Shown: one piece after another, positions 6,528 to 14,893 of the stretch
Numbering within the stretch: position 1 is the first letter of the stretch
Layout: every line of letters begins with the position of its first letter
Origin: Jidongwangia harbinensis
Lineage (GTDB): Bacteria; Actinomycetota; Actinomycetes; Mycobacteriales; Micromonosporaceae
Assembly: GCF_020216025.1 (NCBI RefSeq)
Contig: NZ_JAIWNC010000005.1
Location: forward strand, 62,001-126,000
Length of the DNA stretch: 64,000 nucleotides
Direction of reading: 5' to 3'
The notes under the pieces: generated by a model
What the model saw: the letters and a program-made list of their open reading frames with translations, nothing else
The model's database searches: none
What the model was told of the DNA's origin: nothing
Translations under genes and position numbers: made by a program

Positions 6528-9056
6528 TCAGATCACCGCTCGGAGCCTGCGTACCTCGCCGGTGGGGGTGCTCTCCGGCTCGGTCTGGGCGCTGAACCAG
6601 GCCTCCAGGCGCTCGTACGGCAGCGGCCGGCTGAACAGGTATCCCTGGCCGATCTCGCAGCCCATCTCCTCGAGCACCTCGAGCGTCAGCTCGCTCTCCA
6701 CGCCCTCGGCGACCGCGGTGAGGCCGAACTCCCGGGACAGGCTGATCACCGCCCGGACGATGGCCAGATCGCCGGAGTCGGTCACCATGCCCTGGACGAA
6801 GCTGTCGTCGATCTTGACTTCCTGCACCGGCAACTGCCGCAGATAGGACAGCGACGAGGCGCCGGTGCCGAAGTCGTCGACCGACAGGCGTACCCCGAGA
6901 TCGCGAAGTTGATAGAGCACCGGCAGGGTGCGTTCGATGTCGCCCAGCATGCCCGGCTCGGAGATCTCGAACGTGACCTGACCGGCGTTCACCCGGTACT
7001 GCTTGAGCAGCTCGTGCACCGAACTGGGGAAGCGCGGGTCGAGCAGCGTGCGGGCGGACAGGTTGACCGCGATGGACAGCGGCCGGTCCGCGTCCGCCCA
7101 CTCCCGACAGCGCCGCAGGCCCTCGGTGAGTACCACCTCGGTGAGCCGGGACAGCTGTCCGGTGTGCTCGGCGACCGCGATGAAGTCCTCCGGCGCCACC
7201 TCGCCGTGCGCCGGATGCTGCCAGCGGGCCAGACACTCCACCCCGACCAGGTGCCGGTCCCGGATGGTGACCTTGGGCTGGAAGTAGACCTCCAGCTCGC
7301 CGTCCTCCAGCGCGCGGCGCAGGTCGGCGGCGAGGCCGAGCCGGCGCACCGCCCGGGACTCGAGCGCCGGGTGGAAGAGCTGCACGCCGTACGGCACCAC
7401 CTTGGCCGCGTTGGCGGCCAGCTCGGCGCGGCGCAGCAGGGCCTCGGGGTCGTCGCCGTGGTCCGGTTGGACGGCCACGCCGACCGCGGTGTCCACGTCC
7501 AGCGTCAGCGAACCGACCACCATCGGCCCGCGCAGCTGTTCACGCATCTCGGTGGCGAGCTGCACGGTGGCCCCGGTGCTCTCGGCCCGGAGCGTCACCA
7601 CGAACTCGTCGCCGCCGATCCGGCCGACCAGCGCACCGGGCCCGGCGATGCCGCGTAGCCGCTGAGCCACCTCGGCGAGCAGCTTGTCCCCGGCGGCGTG
7701 ACCCATCGACTCGTTGACGTCCCGCAGGCCGTCCACGTCGAAGGAGATCACCGCGACCACCTCGCCCGGCGCGCGCACCTTGACCGACTCCGCCAGCGCG
7801 TCGGTGACCCGGCGGCGGTTCGGCAGGGCGGTGAGCCGGTCGTGGTAGGCGTCGTACCGCAACCGGTCGACCAGGCGCGAGTTCTCCACCGCGACCGCGA
7901 CGTGTGCCGCGATGGTCTCCAGCACCTGGACGTCGGCCGCGCGGTAGGTGCGGATGTCGCTGAGCCGGTTGACCACCTCGAGCGACCCGATGGTGGTCTG
8001 CCCGGACCGCAGCGGAACCGCGATGACCTCCTTGAGGCGGGCGTCGCCCAGCGTCGGCCGCAACTCCTCGGTGTCCGGGAACTGCGCGCCCACCGCCACC
8101 GCGTGCCGGCCGGCGACGGCCCGTTCCCGGATCACCGCGGGCATCGGCGAGATGTCCAGCAGCCCCTCGTCGTCGACCCGCGCGGTGAGCAGCACCTCCG
8201 GGTGCCGGCCCTGGGCGGGCAGCCAGAGCGTGGCGTACTCGGATCGCATCAGCGCCCGCACCCGGCCCAGCAGCGCGTCCGCGAGGCCGCCGGCGTTGCC
8301 CTGCTCGCGGACCGCACGGGTCAGCTCGTACACCTCGGTGAGCGTGCGGTGCTGGCGGAGGAACTCGGCGAACGACCGGAAGACCAGGACCAGCGCGCCG
8401 AGCAGCACGGCCAGCAGCACCGCGGCCCAGGCGGTGGCGTCCAGCGCGACCAGGAACACCAGGCCGATCACGATGTTGATGGCCGCGGTGACCAGCGTCG
8501 GCAGTCCCGCGCGCAGCGCCTCCTGACCGGCGTGCCGGCCCTGCACCACGCTCATCACGCCGGCGAACGCCAGCGGGCCGAGGATCGCGCTGGCCATGCC
8601 GGCCGCGAAGAGAATGCCCCAGGTGCCCGGCCCGGCGCCGCGGATGGGCGGCAGCAGGGCGACCACGATCAGCGCCGCCGAGGTGGCGGCCGCGGCCTTG
8701 GCCAGGTTGAACGACATCTTGGTGACGCCGAGGCTGGACCGCAGCTGGGCGACCAGGGTGGCGAGCGTGCCGGCCAGGATCACCGTGACCGGGGGCAGGA
8801 AGTAGAGCGCCAGGACCAGGGGGATCTCCGTGACGACCACGAAGAAGCCCTGCCGGCGGATCACCACGTTGAAGACGCCGATGTTGGCGACGACCAGAGC
8901 GGCCAGGGCGAGAAGGCCGCCCAGCCAGCTGCGATACCAGTGCGGGTCGGCGGCCCAGAAGACCGCGGTGCAGATCGCGGCGAACAGGGCCAGCGGGTAC
9001 GTGATCAGCCAGGCGTACTGCGATGAACGACGTGCAGCCGACCGACGCCCAGACAT
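6528..9056 (-). CDS. Membrane GAF-GGDEF-EAL cyclic-di-GMP enzyme
   Basis: 842 residues. Residues 1-230 form about seven membrane segments of a MASE-like sensor; about 245-395 is a GAF domain; 400-565 is a diguanylate cyclase with intact GGDEF at 481-485; 575-830 is a phosphodiesterase domain. The EAL motif reads ECL (607-609), but the other catalytic residues are present: NLSA, FEISE, DDFGTG (727-732), K748, AEGVE (783-787) and GQGY. Both synthesis and hydrolysis of cyclic-di-GMP are possible. ATG 9056 follows GAGGAG by five bases. It lies 53 bases downstream of a small secreted peptide gene, probably in one transcript. Confidence 0.93.
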   Translation of the reverse strand: MSGRRSAARRSSQYAWLITYPLALFAAICTAVFWAADPHWYRSWLGGLLALAALVVANIGVFNVVIRRQGFFVVVTEIPLVLALYFLPPVTVILAGTLATLVAQLRSSLGVTKMSFNLAKAAAATSAALIVVALLPPIRGAGPGTWGILFAAGMASAILGPLAFAGVMSVVQGRHAGQEALRAGLPTLVTAAINIVIGLVFLVALDATAWAAVLLAVLLGALVLVFRSFAEFLRQHRTLTEVYELTRAVREQGNAGGLADALLGRVRALMRSEYATLWLPAQGRHPEVLLTARVDDEGLLDISPMPAVIRERAVAGRHAVAVGAQFPDTEELRPTLGDARLKEVIAVPLRSGQTTIGSLEVVNRLSDIRTYRAADVQVLETIAAHVAVAVENSRLVDRLRYDAYHDRLTALPNRRRVTDALAESVKVRAPGEVVAVISFDVDGLRDVNESMGHAAGDKLLAEVAQRLRGIAGPGALVGRIGGDEFVVTLRAESTGATVQLATEMREQLRGPMVVGSLTLDVDTAVGVAVQPDHGDDPEALLRRAELAANAAKVVPYGVQLFHPALESRAVRRLGLAADLRRALEDGELEVYFQPKVTIRDRHLVGVECLARWQHPAHGEVAPEDFIAVAEHTGQLSRLTEVVLTEGLRRCREWADADRPLSIAVNLSARTLLDPRFPSSVHELLKQYRVNAGQVTFEISEPGMLGDIERTLPVLYQLRDLGVRLSVDDFGTGASSLSYLRQLPVQEVKIDDSFVQGMVTDSGDLAIVRAVISLSREFGLTAVAEGVESELTLEVLEEMGCEIGQGYLFSRPLPYERLEAWFSAQTEPESTPTGEVRRLRAVI

Positions 9057-9109
9057 CGCACTCCTCGGGTCAGTCGGTCGGCCGGGTCAGTGGGGCTCCG
9101 ACTCGAAAG

Positions 9110-9280
9110 TCAGCCCCAGATGATGTCGGGCCCGAAGGCGGGAGCGACTGTGACGGCGGCGGAGTCGTTCGAGCCACCGGTCCCGTGCTGGGCGCCTTCA
9201 GCGGCGGCGCCAACGCCGCCGAGGAACGCGGCGAGCACGAAAACCAAGCCGGCGAAGCGGCTCAGCTTCCTTGCAGACAT
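9110..9280 (-). CDS. Small secreted peptide (56 aa), unknown
   Basis: 56-residue product with basic start MSARKLSR, a hydrophobic core (FAGLVFVLAAFLGGVGA) and Ala-rich cleavage region, leaving a mature peptide of about 28 residues ending FGPDIIWG. ATG 9280 has an AGGAG site 8 bases upstream, which supports a real gene. I do not recognise the family. It lies directly upstream of the GGDEF/EAL gene on the same strand, so the two are probably co-expressed. An exported signal or surface peptide is possible but unproven. Confidence 0.65.
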   Translation of the reverse strand: MSARKLSRFAGLVFVLAAFLGGVGAAAEGAQHGTGGSNDSAAVTVAPAFGPDIIWG

Positions 9281-9540
9281 GTCCAACTCCTGTACTGAAC
9301 AAGTGGCATCCGGTGGGGGGTCACATGATGGTGCCACACGCGCTGTGTGTCAGACACCGTCCATGAGCGGGTCGAAGCCGCACATACCGAAATCCTGTCT
9401 GAACGGTTGAGTCGCGAACGGGACACCAGCCCGCAAGATTGAACGGTTTGCGCCCGATTTAGCGGCAGATGTGAGCGGCGGCCGCCATTCCGCGTCAGGT
9501 TTCCTTGACGTCAAGCCACCCTGACGAAAGACTGATCGAC

Positions 9541-9933
9541 ATGGCTTCCCCGGACGACCTGGAGCGCGAACACACCCTCTCCACCGCTACGGCGCGTTAC
9601 GACGACCTCCGGATGCGTGAGGCCCTCGCCGCGATGGACGACACCGACCACCCGCCGCTGACCCAACAGGAGGCGCTGGAACTCCTGGCGCTGAGCGAAG
9701 TGGTGATCCGCAAGGCCGGATACGGGCGGCAGGCGATGGTCCGGACGGCGCGCGGGGCGGGCGCATCCTGGACGCAGATCGGAGTGGCGCTGGGGAGCAG
9801 CAAGCAGGCGGCCTGGGAGGGGCACCAGCGGTGGATCGAGGAGCAGTCGCGGCAGCATGCCATCGGGGGATATGCGGGCTTCGACCCGGACGAGGCGCAG
9901 GCGGCGCGGGGATTGGCCGGCCGCCCGGACTGA
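9541..9933 (+). CDS. Hypothetical protein with HTH-like centre
   Basis: 130 residues from ATG 9541 (a TTG 12 codons upstream is open but weaker). Mostly charged and helical, with a central ARGAGASWTQIGVALGSSK segment that reads like a helix-turn-helix (the W-x-x-I-G-x-x-L-G pattern common in small actinobacterial regulators). No enzyme motif. It is convergent with the sulfurtransferase gene, with a 29-base gap. Upstream are two direct repeats TGAACGGTT (from 9400 and 9440) and a palindrome GTGTCAGACAC near 9347, which may be binding sites. The function is unknown. Confidence 0.75.
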   Translation: MASPDDLEREHTLSTATARYDDLRMREALAAMDDTDHPPLTQQEALELLALSEVVIRKAGYGRQAMVRTARGAGASWTQIGVALGSSKQAAWEGHQRWIEEQSRQHAIGGYAGFDPDEAQAARGLAGRPD

Positions 9934-9962
9934 CCCGTGAGCCGAGCCCCGCGGGCGGCCGG

Positions 9963-10799
9963 CTACGCCAGTCCGGATCCGGTGGCCGCGGGGCGTTCCG
10001 TGTTGCTGTACTGGGACCAGGAACCCGGATACAGGCGGCCGGGCGGCAGACCCGCACGCTCCAGCGCCAGCAGGTTGTGGCAGGCGGTCACTCCGGAGCC
10101 GCAGTACGACACGACCTCCGTACCCGCCGAGACGCCCACCTCGGCGAACCGCTCCCGCAACGCGTCCGCGGACAGCCACCGACCCGCCGCGTCCACGTTG
10201 TCCCGGCAGGGCAGGTTGCGCGCACCCGGGATGTGCCCGGCCCGGGGATCGATCGGCTCGGTCTCGCCCCGGAACCGCTCCGGCTGGCGCGCGTCCAGCA
10301 CCACCGGCGGATTCCCGCCGGGCCCGGGCTCCGCGGCCACGTCGTCGATGCCGGCCAGCCGGTCCGCCGGCCACGGCCGGGGAGTGAAGACAGCCGGGGT
10401 ACGGCGGGAAGCCCCGGTTTCCCACTCCCCGTCGTACCCGCCGACGCCGCCGTCCAGCAACGCCGCCTCATGACCGATGGCCCGCAACATCCACACCAGC
10501 CGGGCGGCCATCACACCGCCCGCGTCGTCGTACCCGATCACGGTGTCCGCATCGCCGATGCCCAGCGCGCCCATCGCCGCCGCGAAGACCGCAGGCTCAG
10601 GCAACGGGTGCCGGCCGTCGGCGGGCGGGCCACCGTGCGCCGCCAGGTCCGCGTCCACGTCGACGAACACGGCGCCAAGATGGCCCTGCTCGTAGGCGGC
10701 ACGACCGGACCGGCCGTCGAGGTAGTAACGCACGTCCGCGAGCACCAGGCTTCCCCGGTGTGCCCGTACCCATGCCAGGTCGACGACCGGCTCGATCAT
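9963..10799 (-). CDS. Thiosulfate/3-mercaptopyruvate sulfurtransferase
   Basis: 278 residues forming two rhodanese domains (about 5-125 inactive, 160-270 active). The active-site loop is CGSGVTAC with Cys233; CGSGVTA is the signature usual for 3-mercaptopyruvate sulfurtransferases, while thiosulfate enzymes more often have CRxGxxR. The conserved DARQPERFRGETEPIDPRAGHIPGA stretch is typical (positions about 169-193). It is cytoplasmic, with no signal peptide. It starts 11 bases after the yajQ-family gene, so it is probably co-transcribed. Confidence 0.9.
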   Translation of the reverse strand: MIEPVVDLAWVRAHRGSLVLADVRYYLDGRSGRAAYEQGHLGAVFVDVDADLAAHGGPPADGRHPLPEPAVFAAAMGALGIGDADTVIGYDDAGGVMAARLVWMLRAIGHEAALLDGGVGGYDGEWETGASRRTPAVFTPRPWPADRLAGIDDVAAEPGPGGNPPVVLDARQPERFRGETEPIDPRAGHIPGARNLPCRDNVDAAGRWLSADALRERFAEVGVSAGTEVVSYCGSGVTACHNLLALERAGLPPGRLYPGSWSQYSNTERPAATGSGLA

Positions 10800-10810
10800 C
10801 GCGCGGCCGC

Positions 10811-11305
10811 TCAGCGGTAGTTGGTGAACTGCAGGGCGACGCCGAAGTCCTCCTGCTTGAGCAGGGCGATCACGGCCTGCAGGTCGTCCCGCTTCTTCCC
10901 GGTCACCCGGAGCTGGTCACCCTGGATCTGCGCCTGCACGCCCTTCGGGCCCTCGTCGCGGATCTTCTTGCTGATCGCCTTGGCCTTGTCACTCTCGATG
11001 CCCTCGAGCACCTTGCAGTCGACCTTGTACGTCTTGCCGGACTGCCGCGGCTCCCCCGCGTCCAGCGACTTCAGCGAGATGTTCCGCTTGACCAGCTTCT
11101 CCTTGAACACGTCCAGCGCGGCGGCGGCCCGCTCCTCGGTCTCCGAGGTGATGGTGAACGCGGACTCCCCCGAAGAGGCGATGCTGGTGCCCGTACCCCG
11201 GAAGTCGAACCGGGTGCCAAGCTCCTTCTCCGCCTGGTGGAACGCGTTGTCGACCTCCTGCCGGTCGACCTTGCTCACGATGTCGAACGACGGGCTGGCT
11301 GCCAT
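10811..11305 (-). CDS. YajQ-family nucleotide-binding protein
   Basis: 164 residues beginning [20 protein letters not shown] and ending [16 protein letters not shown], the hallmarks of the YajQ/UPF0234 family (two ferredoxin-like RNP folds). Some members bind cyclic-di-GMP, others RNA or nucleotides. ATG 11305 has AGGAG 7-8 bases upstream; the longer frame has no ribosome site. Given the GGDEF/EAL enzyme a few genes away, cyclic-di-GMP binding is an attractive but untested idea. Confidence 0.93.
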   Translation of the reverse strand: MAASPSFDIVSKVDRQEVDNAFHQAEKELGTRFDFRGTGTSIASSGESAFTITSETEERAAAALDVFKEKLVKRNISLKSLDAGEPRQSGKTYKVDCKVLEGIESDKAKAISKKIRDEGPKGVQAQIQGDQLRVTGKKRDDLQAVIALLKQEDFGVALQFTNYR

Positions 11306-11452
11306 GATTGACTCCTGCGGTGGGCCGGTGATCGATGTCGGCGGGGGCGGTGTCCGGGCCCCCGACATGCCGACCGTACCCCGTTGTGGATCCGGACCGG
11401 CGTACGGCTATTCTGTTCTCCGCTGCTTCGGGAGACCGTAGCGGCATGCCCA

Positions 11453-11533
11453 GGCGGGTTGCCCGAGCGGCCAATGGGAGCGGACTGTAAATCCGTCGCG
11501 AAAGCTACAGAGGTTCGAATCCTCTACCCGCCA
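11453..11533 (+). tRNA. tRNA-Tyr (GTA)
   Basis: 81-base class II tRNA. The acceptor GGCGGGT pairs with ACCCGCC, the anticodon loop CTGTAAA gives GTA, there is a long variable arm (CCGTCGCGAAAGCTACAG region), and the T-loop is GGTTCGAATCC. A decayed copy of its 3' half plus flank occurs at 19098-19182 in the same orientation, suggesting use as an integration site. Confidence 0.95.
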
Positions 11534-11544
11534 CAGGCACCAAT

Positions 11545-11584
11545 AACGGCCCCGTGAGCTGCGGAAACGCGCTCCGGGGCCGTT
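11545..11584 (+). terminator. Terminator after tRNA-Tyr
   Basis: Long near-perfect stem. Outer arms are AACGGCCCCG / CGGGGCCGTT, then GAGC/GCTC and GCG/CGC closing on a GAAA tetraloop, followed by CTTGT. It begins 12 bases past the tRNA end. Its inner part (GAGCTGCGGAAACGCGCTCC) recurs with one change in the decayed copy near 19163-19182. Confidence 0.85.
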
Positions 11585-11905
11585 CTTGTCGAGTCCAGTT
11601 CGGTCCAGCCGAATCCGGCTCGTCGCGAGCAGTTGTGGGCGGATCGTGGGCAGGTCGATCATGCCGCACGCTCCCCCAAACAGTGCCTCTCAAGCCATCC
11701 CGTCCACCGTCGAACAACCCACCGGGGAGCGGGCCGCCGCCGGGGCCGCCACGGCTTACGCACCGGTAGAGATAGTCAGACGCTGGCGGTCCCGGCGGCG
11801 GTCTGCTCGGCTTGCCTGGTTCGGCGGTGGGCGGGATGGCGGCCACCATCCCAGAAACCCGAGATCCCCGCCGGAGGCACGCCCCGGATCTGAGACCGTT
11901 CCCAG
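11585..11905 (+). other. Intergenic stretch after tRNA-Tyr
   Basis: About 320 bases without a convincing gene. Several frames are open but have no ribosome sites or recognisable sequence. It is the left edge of the accessory interval and may contain decayed element DNA; I saw no intact integrase fragment. Confidence 0.5.
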
Positions 11906-12277
11906 ATGCGCGAACTCGATCCGCTGGAACACGAAGAGATCTTCTTCCAGGAGATGCGCCGGCGTATCCCTGAGCTACAGGACTGGTACCACCAGGACCC
12001 TGACGGTGGACCATGGATGCTGGTCTCCTACGACTTCGTAGAAGGCAATGCTGTCCGGGAGACGCTGCGCGTCGACTACGACGGAACCCAGCTCCGGGGC
12101 GGCTGGAGCCCTTCCTGCCTCAACTGGGACGACGGGGTCCGCGCGGCCGAAGCGCTCATCGACACCGGGCCGCCCGATGGGCTCAGCATCGATCTCGCCA
12201 GCGATCCGAGGGAAGTGGCCGCCATCGCGGCCGCCTGGTTCGAGGCCCACATCGAGCGCTGGAACCGCCGCCCGTAA
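11906..12277 (+). CDS. Conserved-looking hypothetical protein
   Basis: 123 residues from ATG 11906, acidic and Trp-rich (for example WYHQDPDGGPWMLVSYDFVEGNA, residues about 27-49), ending in a helical AAAWFEAHIERWNRR. No signal peptide, membrane segment or catalytic motif. Coding is supported by composition and a single clean frame. It lies just after tRNA-Tyr in the accessory interval and is followed by a hairpin. The function is unknown; a small immunity- or effector-type protein is possible only as speculation. Confidence 0.6.
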   Translation: MRELDPLEHEEIFFQEMRRRIPELQDWYHQDPDGGPWMLVSYDFVEGNAVRETLRVDYDGTQLRGGWSPSCLNWDDGVRAAEALIDTGPPDGLSIDLASDPREVAAIAAAWFEAHIERWNRRP

Positions 12278-12378
12278 GCGGACACGCGCCTGGCAGCATC
12301 AACATCAGGCACACGAATCGGCCGGTGCGCCGGCCGATGCCGGCCGGAGGCCGCCAGCAGGCCGAGCGCGGCCGGCCA

Positions 12379-12398
12379 GCGCCGCGCTTGCGCGGCGC
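12379..12398 (+). terminator. Hairpin downstream of hypothetical gene
   Basis: Perfect 8-bp stem GCGCCGCG / CGCGGCGC with loop CTTG, followed by CTTGATCC, about 100 bases past the 12277 stop. Probably an intrinsic terminator. Confidence 0.55.
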
Positions 12399-12514
12399 CT
12401 TGATCCAGAACAGGCCAATTCGGCAGTATCACCAATGACGTACCTGTCCCGTCACGGTTGATGCTTGACACTGGCGTCCCACCTGATGCTTGACATGATC
12501 GATAGCGTCGGCTC

Positions 12515-13157
12515 GTGGTTGATCAGATCCTGTACCGGGACTTCCGAGGCGATGGATCACTGGTGCTCGTGATGCCGCAACTGCTGGTGTCCGAAGAAGA
12601 GCGAGGAATTCTGACCTGGCGGCCGATCGGCACGCCGTACCTCTTGCGCCGGACCGTTGATGGTCGTGACCGCCGAGAGGTCCCCTTTTCGAGAGCGGCA
12701 CATGGTCCAGTGGCAGTTGGCTCCCATGACATGGACCGGGTTGCACGTGCTGCACCTCTTCAGGCCCGGGCGTGCCCACTCGGTGTGGTGGATGTTCAAC
12801 CCTGATTTCACCTTGAACTGCTGGTACGTCAACCTGGAGGCGCCTCCCGCCGTATGGCGGGACGGCAACCTCGCCGGCGTGGACACCTTCGACCACGCCC
12901 TTGACCTAGTGGTGCCGCCAGGTCGCGACTGGCGCTGGAAGGACGAGGATGAGTACCAAGAGCGCATCGGGCATCCGGCGTACTGGGGAGAGGACGGAGC
13001 GAAGGAGATCCGAGCCGAAGGCGAGCGGGTCGGCATGGACATCGAGGCAGGGGGCTTTCCCTTCGATGGCACGTGGCTAGATTTCCGTCCTGACCCGGCG
13101 TGGCCCACCCCCGAATTCCCCACTGCGGGCTGGGACCGGCCGCGGAGCCGTCCCTAG
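12515..13157 (+). pseudogene. DUF402 protein gene with frameshift
   Basis: Two adjoining frames together encode one DUF402-like protein. The first starts at GTG 12515 and gives ILYRDFRGDGSLVLVMPQ and LLRRTVDGRDRREVPF. One base later, from about 12690, the third frame continues with RERHMVQWQLAPMTWTG, HSVWWMFNPDF and the family-typical CWYVNLEAPPAVWRDG, ending at 13157. The shift maps to the CCCCTTTT run at 12682-12689, consistent with one extra T. It is either a true pseudogene, a homopolymer sequencing error or, less likely, programmed shifting. The family is linked to RNA/nucleotide phosphatase-like proteins, but its role here is unknown. Two TGATGCTTGACA repeats lie just upstream. Confidence 0.7.
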
Positions 13158-13646
13158 GCCAATCCGTCAAGCATCAACTGGGACTCAACAGGTCACAGCG
13201 CCCGAGAGTCCAAGCGCCCAATAGTTGTAGCGCTCAGGCGACAGCACTCAGGTTTGGAACGCTCCTAGGCCAGCGTATTCTCGCGACTTTATAGCTCGCT
13301 GAACTGCGTTTATTCCGTGACTCCGGCGGCGCTCGGCATGCCATTTGGAGACCCTCATCGTCTGCTGCTCACCGATCGATCCGGCAAGCGACGGACCCGC
13401 CGTAGCTTCCACCCGCCGCAACGGCTTCGGCCCCTGGTACCAACTCCAGTCGGTGACCGCTAGGACATCCGCAAAGCGTCCACAGGTTCAGCCGAGCGCT
13501 CAAGCAACCCACCGCCGGCCTCCGTCGTGCGGTGGCCCCCTCCGTCGGAGGTCGCAAGCGGCACTTCCCGCCTCCGCCGGATGCACCCGAGCACGCCCGG
13601 CGGCAGGCTCTGGGGTGTCGAAAACGACGCCGACCTGGGGGAACTC
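13158..13646 (+). other. Intergenic stretch, no gene seen
   Basis: About 490 bases of somewhat lower G+C, with no frame I would call. Short GCGCTC/AGCGCTCAGG motifs recur near 13235 and 13494. It probably holds the promoter of the secreted hydrolase plus decayed DNA. Confidence 0.5.
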
Positions 13647-14828
13647 ATGAAGCTGAAGAGAATCGCCGCGGTGGCCGTCGCCGCGCTCGCCGTCGGCCTG
13701 GTGCCGCTCGCCCGCGCCCAGGCGACGGACCGGCCGGCGACGGACCGGCCGGCCACCGAGTGGGCCGGGATCGTCCGCGAGTCTGTCACGATCCCGATGG
13801 ACGGCGGATGGTCGGCCACGGGCGAGCTGACCTACCCGAAGGGTGCGCGGGGCCGCCTCCCGGTGGTGGTGCTGCTGCACGGCAGCGGCCAACACGACAT
13901 GGATCAGACGCTCGCGCCGGGCGTGGCGACGTTCGGGTCGGTCGCGCGTTCGGTCAACCGGGGCGGCTTCGCGGTGTTGCGCTTCCACAAGCGTGGCGTG
14001 GTCGGCGTCGGCCCGAAGTTGAGCGACAATCCCGCGTTTCTCGACCCGGACCGGCCCTATCAGCAGACGGTGCGCGACGCGGCGGCTGTGGTCCGGTTCG
14101 CGGCGGTGTCGAAGCGCGTGGATCCGGCCAAGGTCTTCCTGCTCGGCCACAGCGAGGGTACCCAGGTCGCCGGCAATCTGGTCGCCGACCCGGGCGCCTA
14201 CGGCATCAGGAAGCCCGCCGGGGTCGTCATGATGGGCGTGGTCGGTGCCACCCCGCGTGAGGCGATCTACTACCAGGCCGTGGGCCGAACGCTGGGGCAG
14301 TTGCACGAGGAGTTCGACTTCGACGGCGACGGCAGCCTGAGCGCGACCGAGGTCACCAACGGCCTGGTCGGCCTGCCCGACGACGTGGCGGGGCAGTTCC
14401 GGGCCGTGTTGACCAGCCGGGCGACCGACGCCGACGGCGACGGCCGGCTGGCGATCGACACCGAGGTCGAGCCGGTCGTCCGCGCGGCGGTCGGCTTCGA
14501 CCGGTTCCCGCATTTGACGGGCATGTCCGAGCGGCTGGCAAAGTACCTGACCGACTTCGGCCGGTTCGCGATGCCGGCCCGGGAACTGCCCCGGTACAAC
14601 GGACCGGTGCTGCTGCTCAACGGGGAGACCGACATCCAGACGCCGGTCCGCGGTGCGATTGTCGCGGATGCCGCGCTCGCCGCGGCCGGCAACCGGGACC
14701 ATAAGTTGATCACCTATTCCGGCGTCAGTCATCTGATGAACGTGTCGCCGGAGTACCAGCCGGTGCCGGGCAACCCGGGCCAGGTGGTGCTGCGGGACAT
14801 CAACGCCTGGCTGGCCGCGCACCGCTGA
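13647..14828 (+). CDS. Secreted alpha/beta hydrolase with EF-hand insert
   Basis: 393 residues starting MKLKRIAAVAVAALAVG with a signal peptide cut near ARAQA (residue 25). Hydrolase core: LLHGSGQHDMD oxyanion region (77-86), nucleophile elbow GHSEG with Ser169, acid Asp329 in NGETDIQTP, His362 in SHLMN. Between Ser169 and Asp329, in the cap region, lie two calcium-loop sequences: DFDGDGSLSATE (224-235, full 12-residue EF-hand consensus) and DADGDGRLAIDT (261-272, with E at 273). ATG 13647 has GGGG five bases upstream; earlier codons lack a signal. The substrate is unknown; an ester or peptide hydrolase is likely. A strong terminator follows. Confidence 0.85.
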   Translation: MKLKRIAAVAVAALAVGLVPLARAQATDRPATDRPATEWAGIVRESVTIPMDGGWSATGELTYPKGARGRLPVVVLLHGSGQHDMDQTLAPGVATFGSVARSVNRGGFAVLRFHKRGVVGVGPKLSDNPAFLDPDRPYQQTVRDAAAVVRFAAVSKRVDPAKVFLLGHSEGTQVAGNLVADPGAYGIRKPAGVVMMGVVGATPREAIYYQAVGRTLGQLHEEFDFDGDGSLSATEVTNGLVGLPDDVAGQFRAVLTSRATDADGDGRLAIDTEVEPVVRAAVGFDRFPHLTGMSERLAKYLTDFGRFAMPARELPRYNGPVLLLNGETDIQTPVRGAIVADAALAAAGNRDHKLITYSGVSHLMNVSPEYQPVPGNPGQVVLRDINAWLAAHR

Positions 14829-14844
14829 GCCGCGGAGCAGACAG

Positions 14845-14875
14845 GGCCCGGCACGGCGGTCGGCCGTGCCGGGCC
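14845..14875 (+). terminator. Terminator after secreted hydrolase
   Basis: Perfect 13-bp stem GGCCCGGCACGGC / GCCGTGCCGGGCC, 5-base loop, 17 bases past the stop and 18 bases before the histidine kinase start. It separates the hydrolase from the two-component pair. Confidence 0.8.
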
Positions 14876-14893
14876 GGTGAGGGGAGGGACGCG

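Noticed and set aside
13345-13650. A small plus-strand gene of about 100 codons before the secreted hydrolase
   Set aside because: No ribosome site, atypical composition and overlap with the hydrolase upstream region; no recognisable product.
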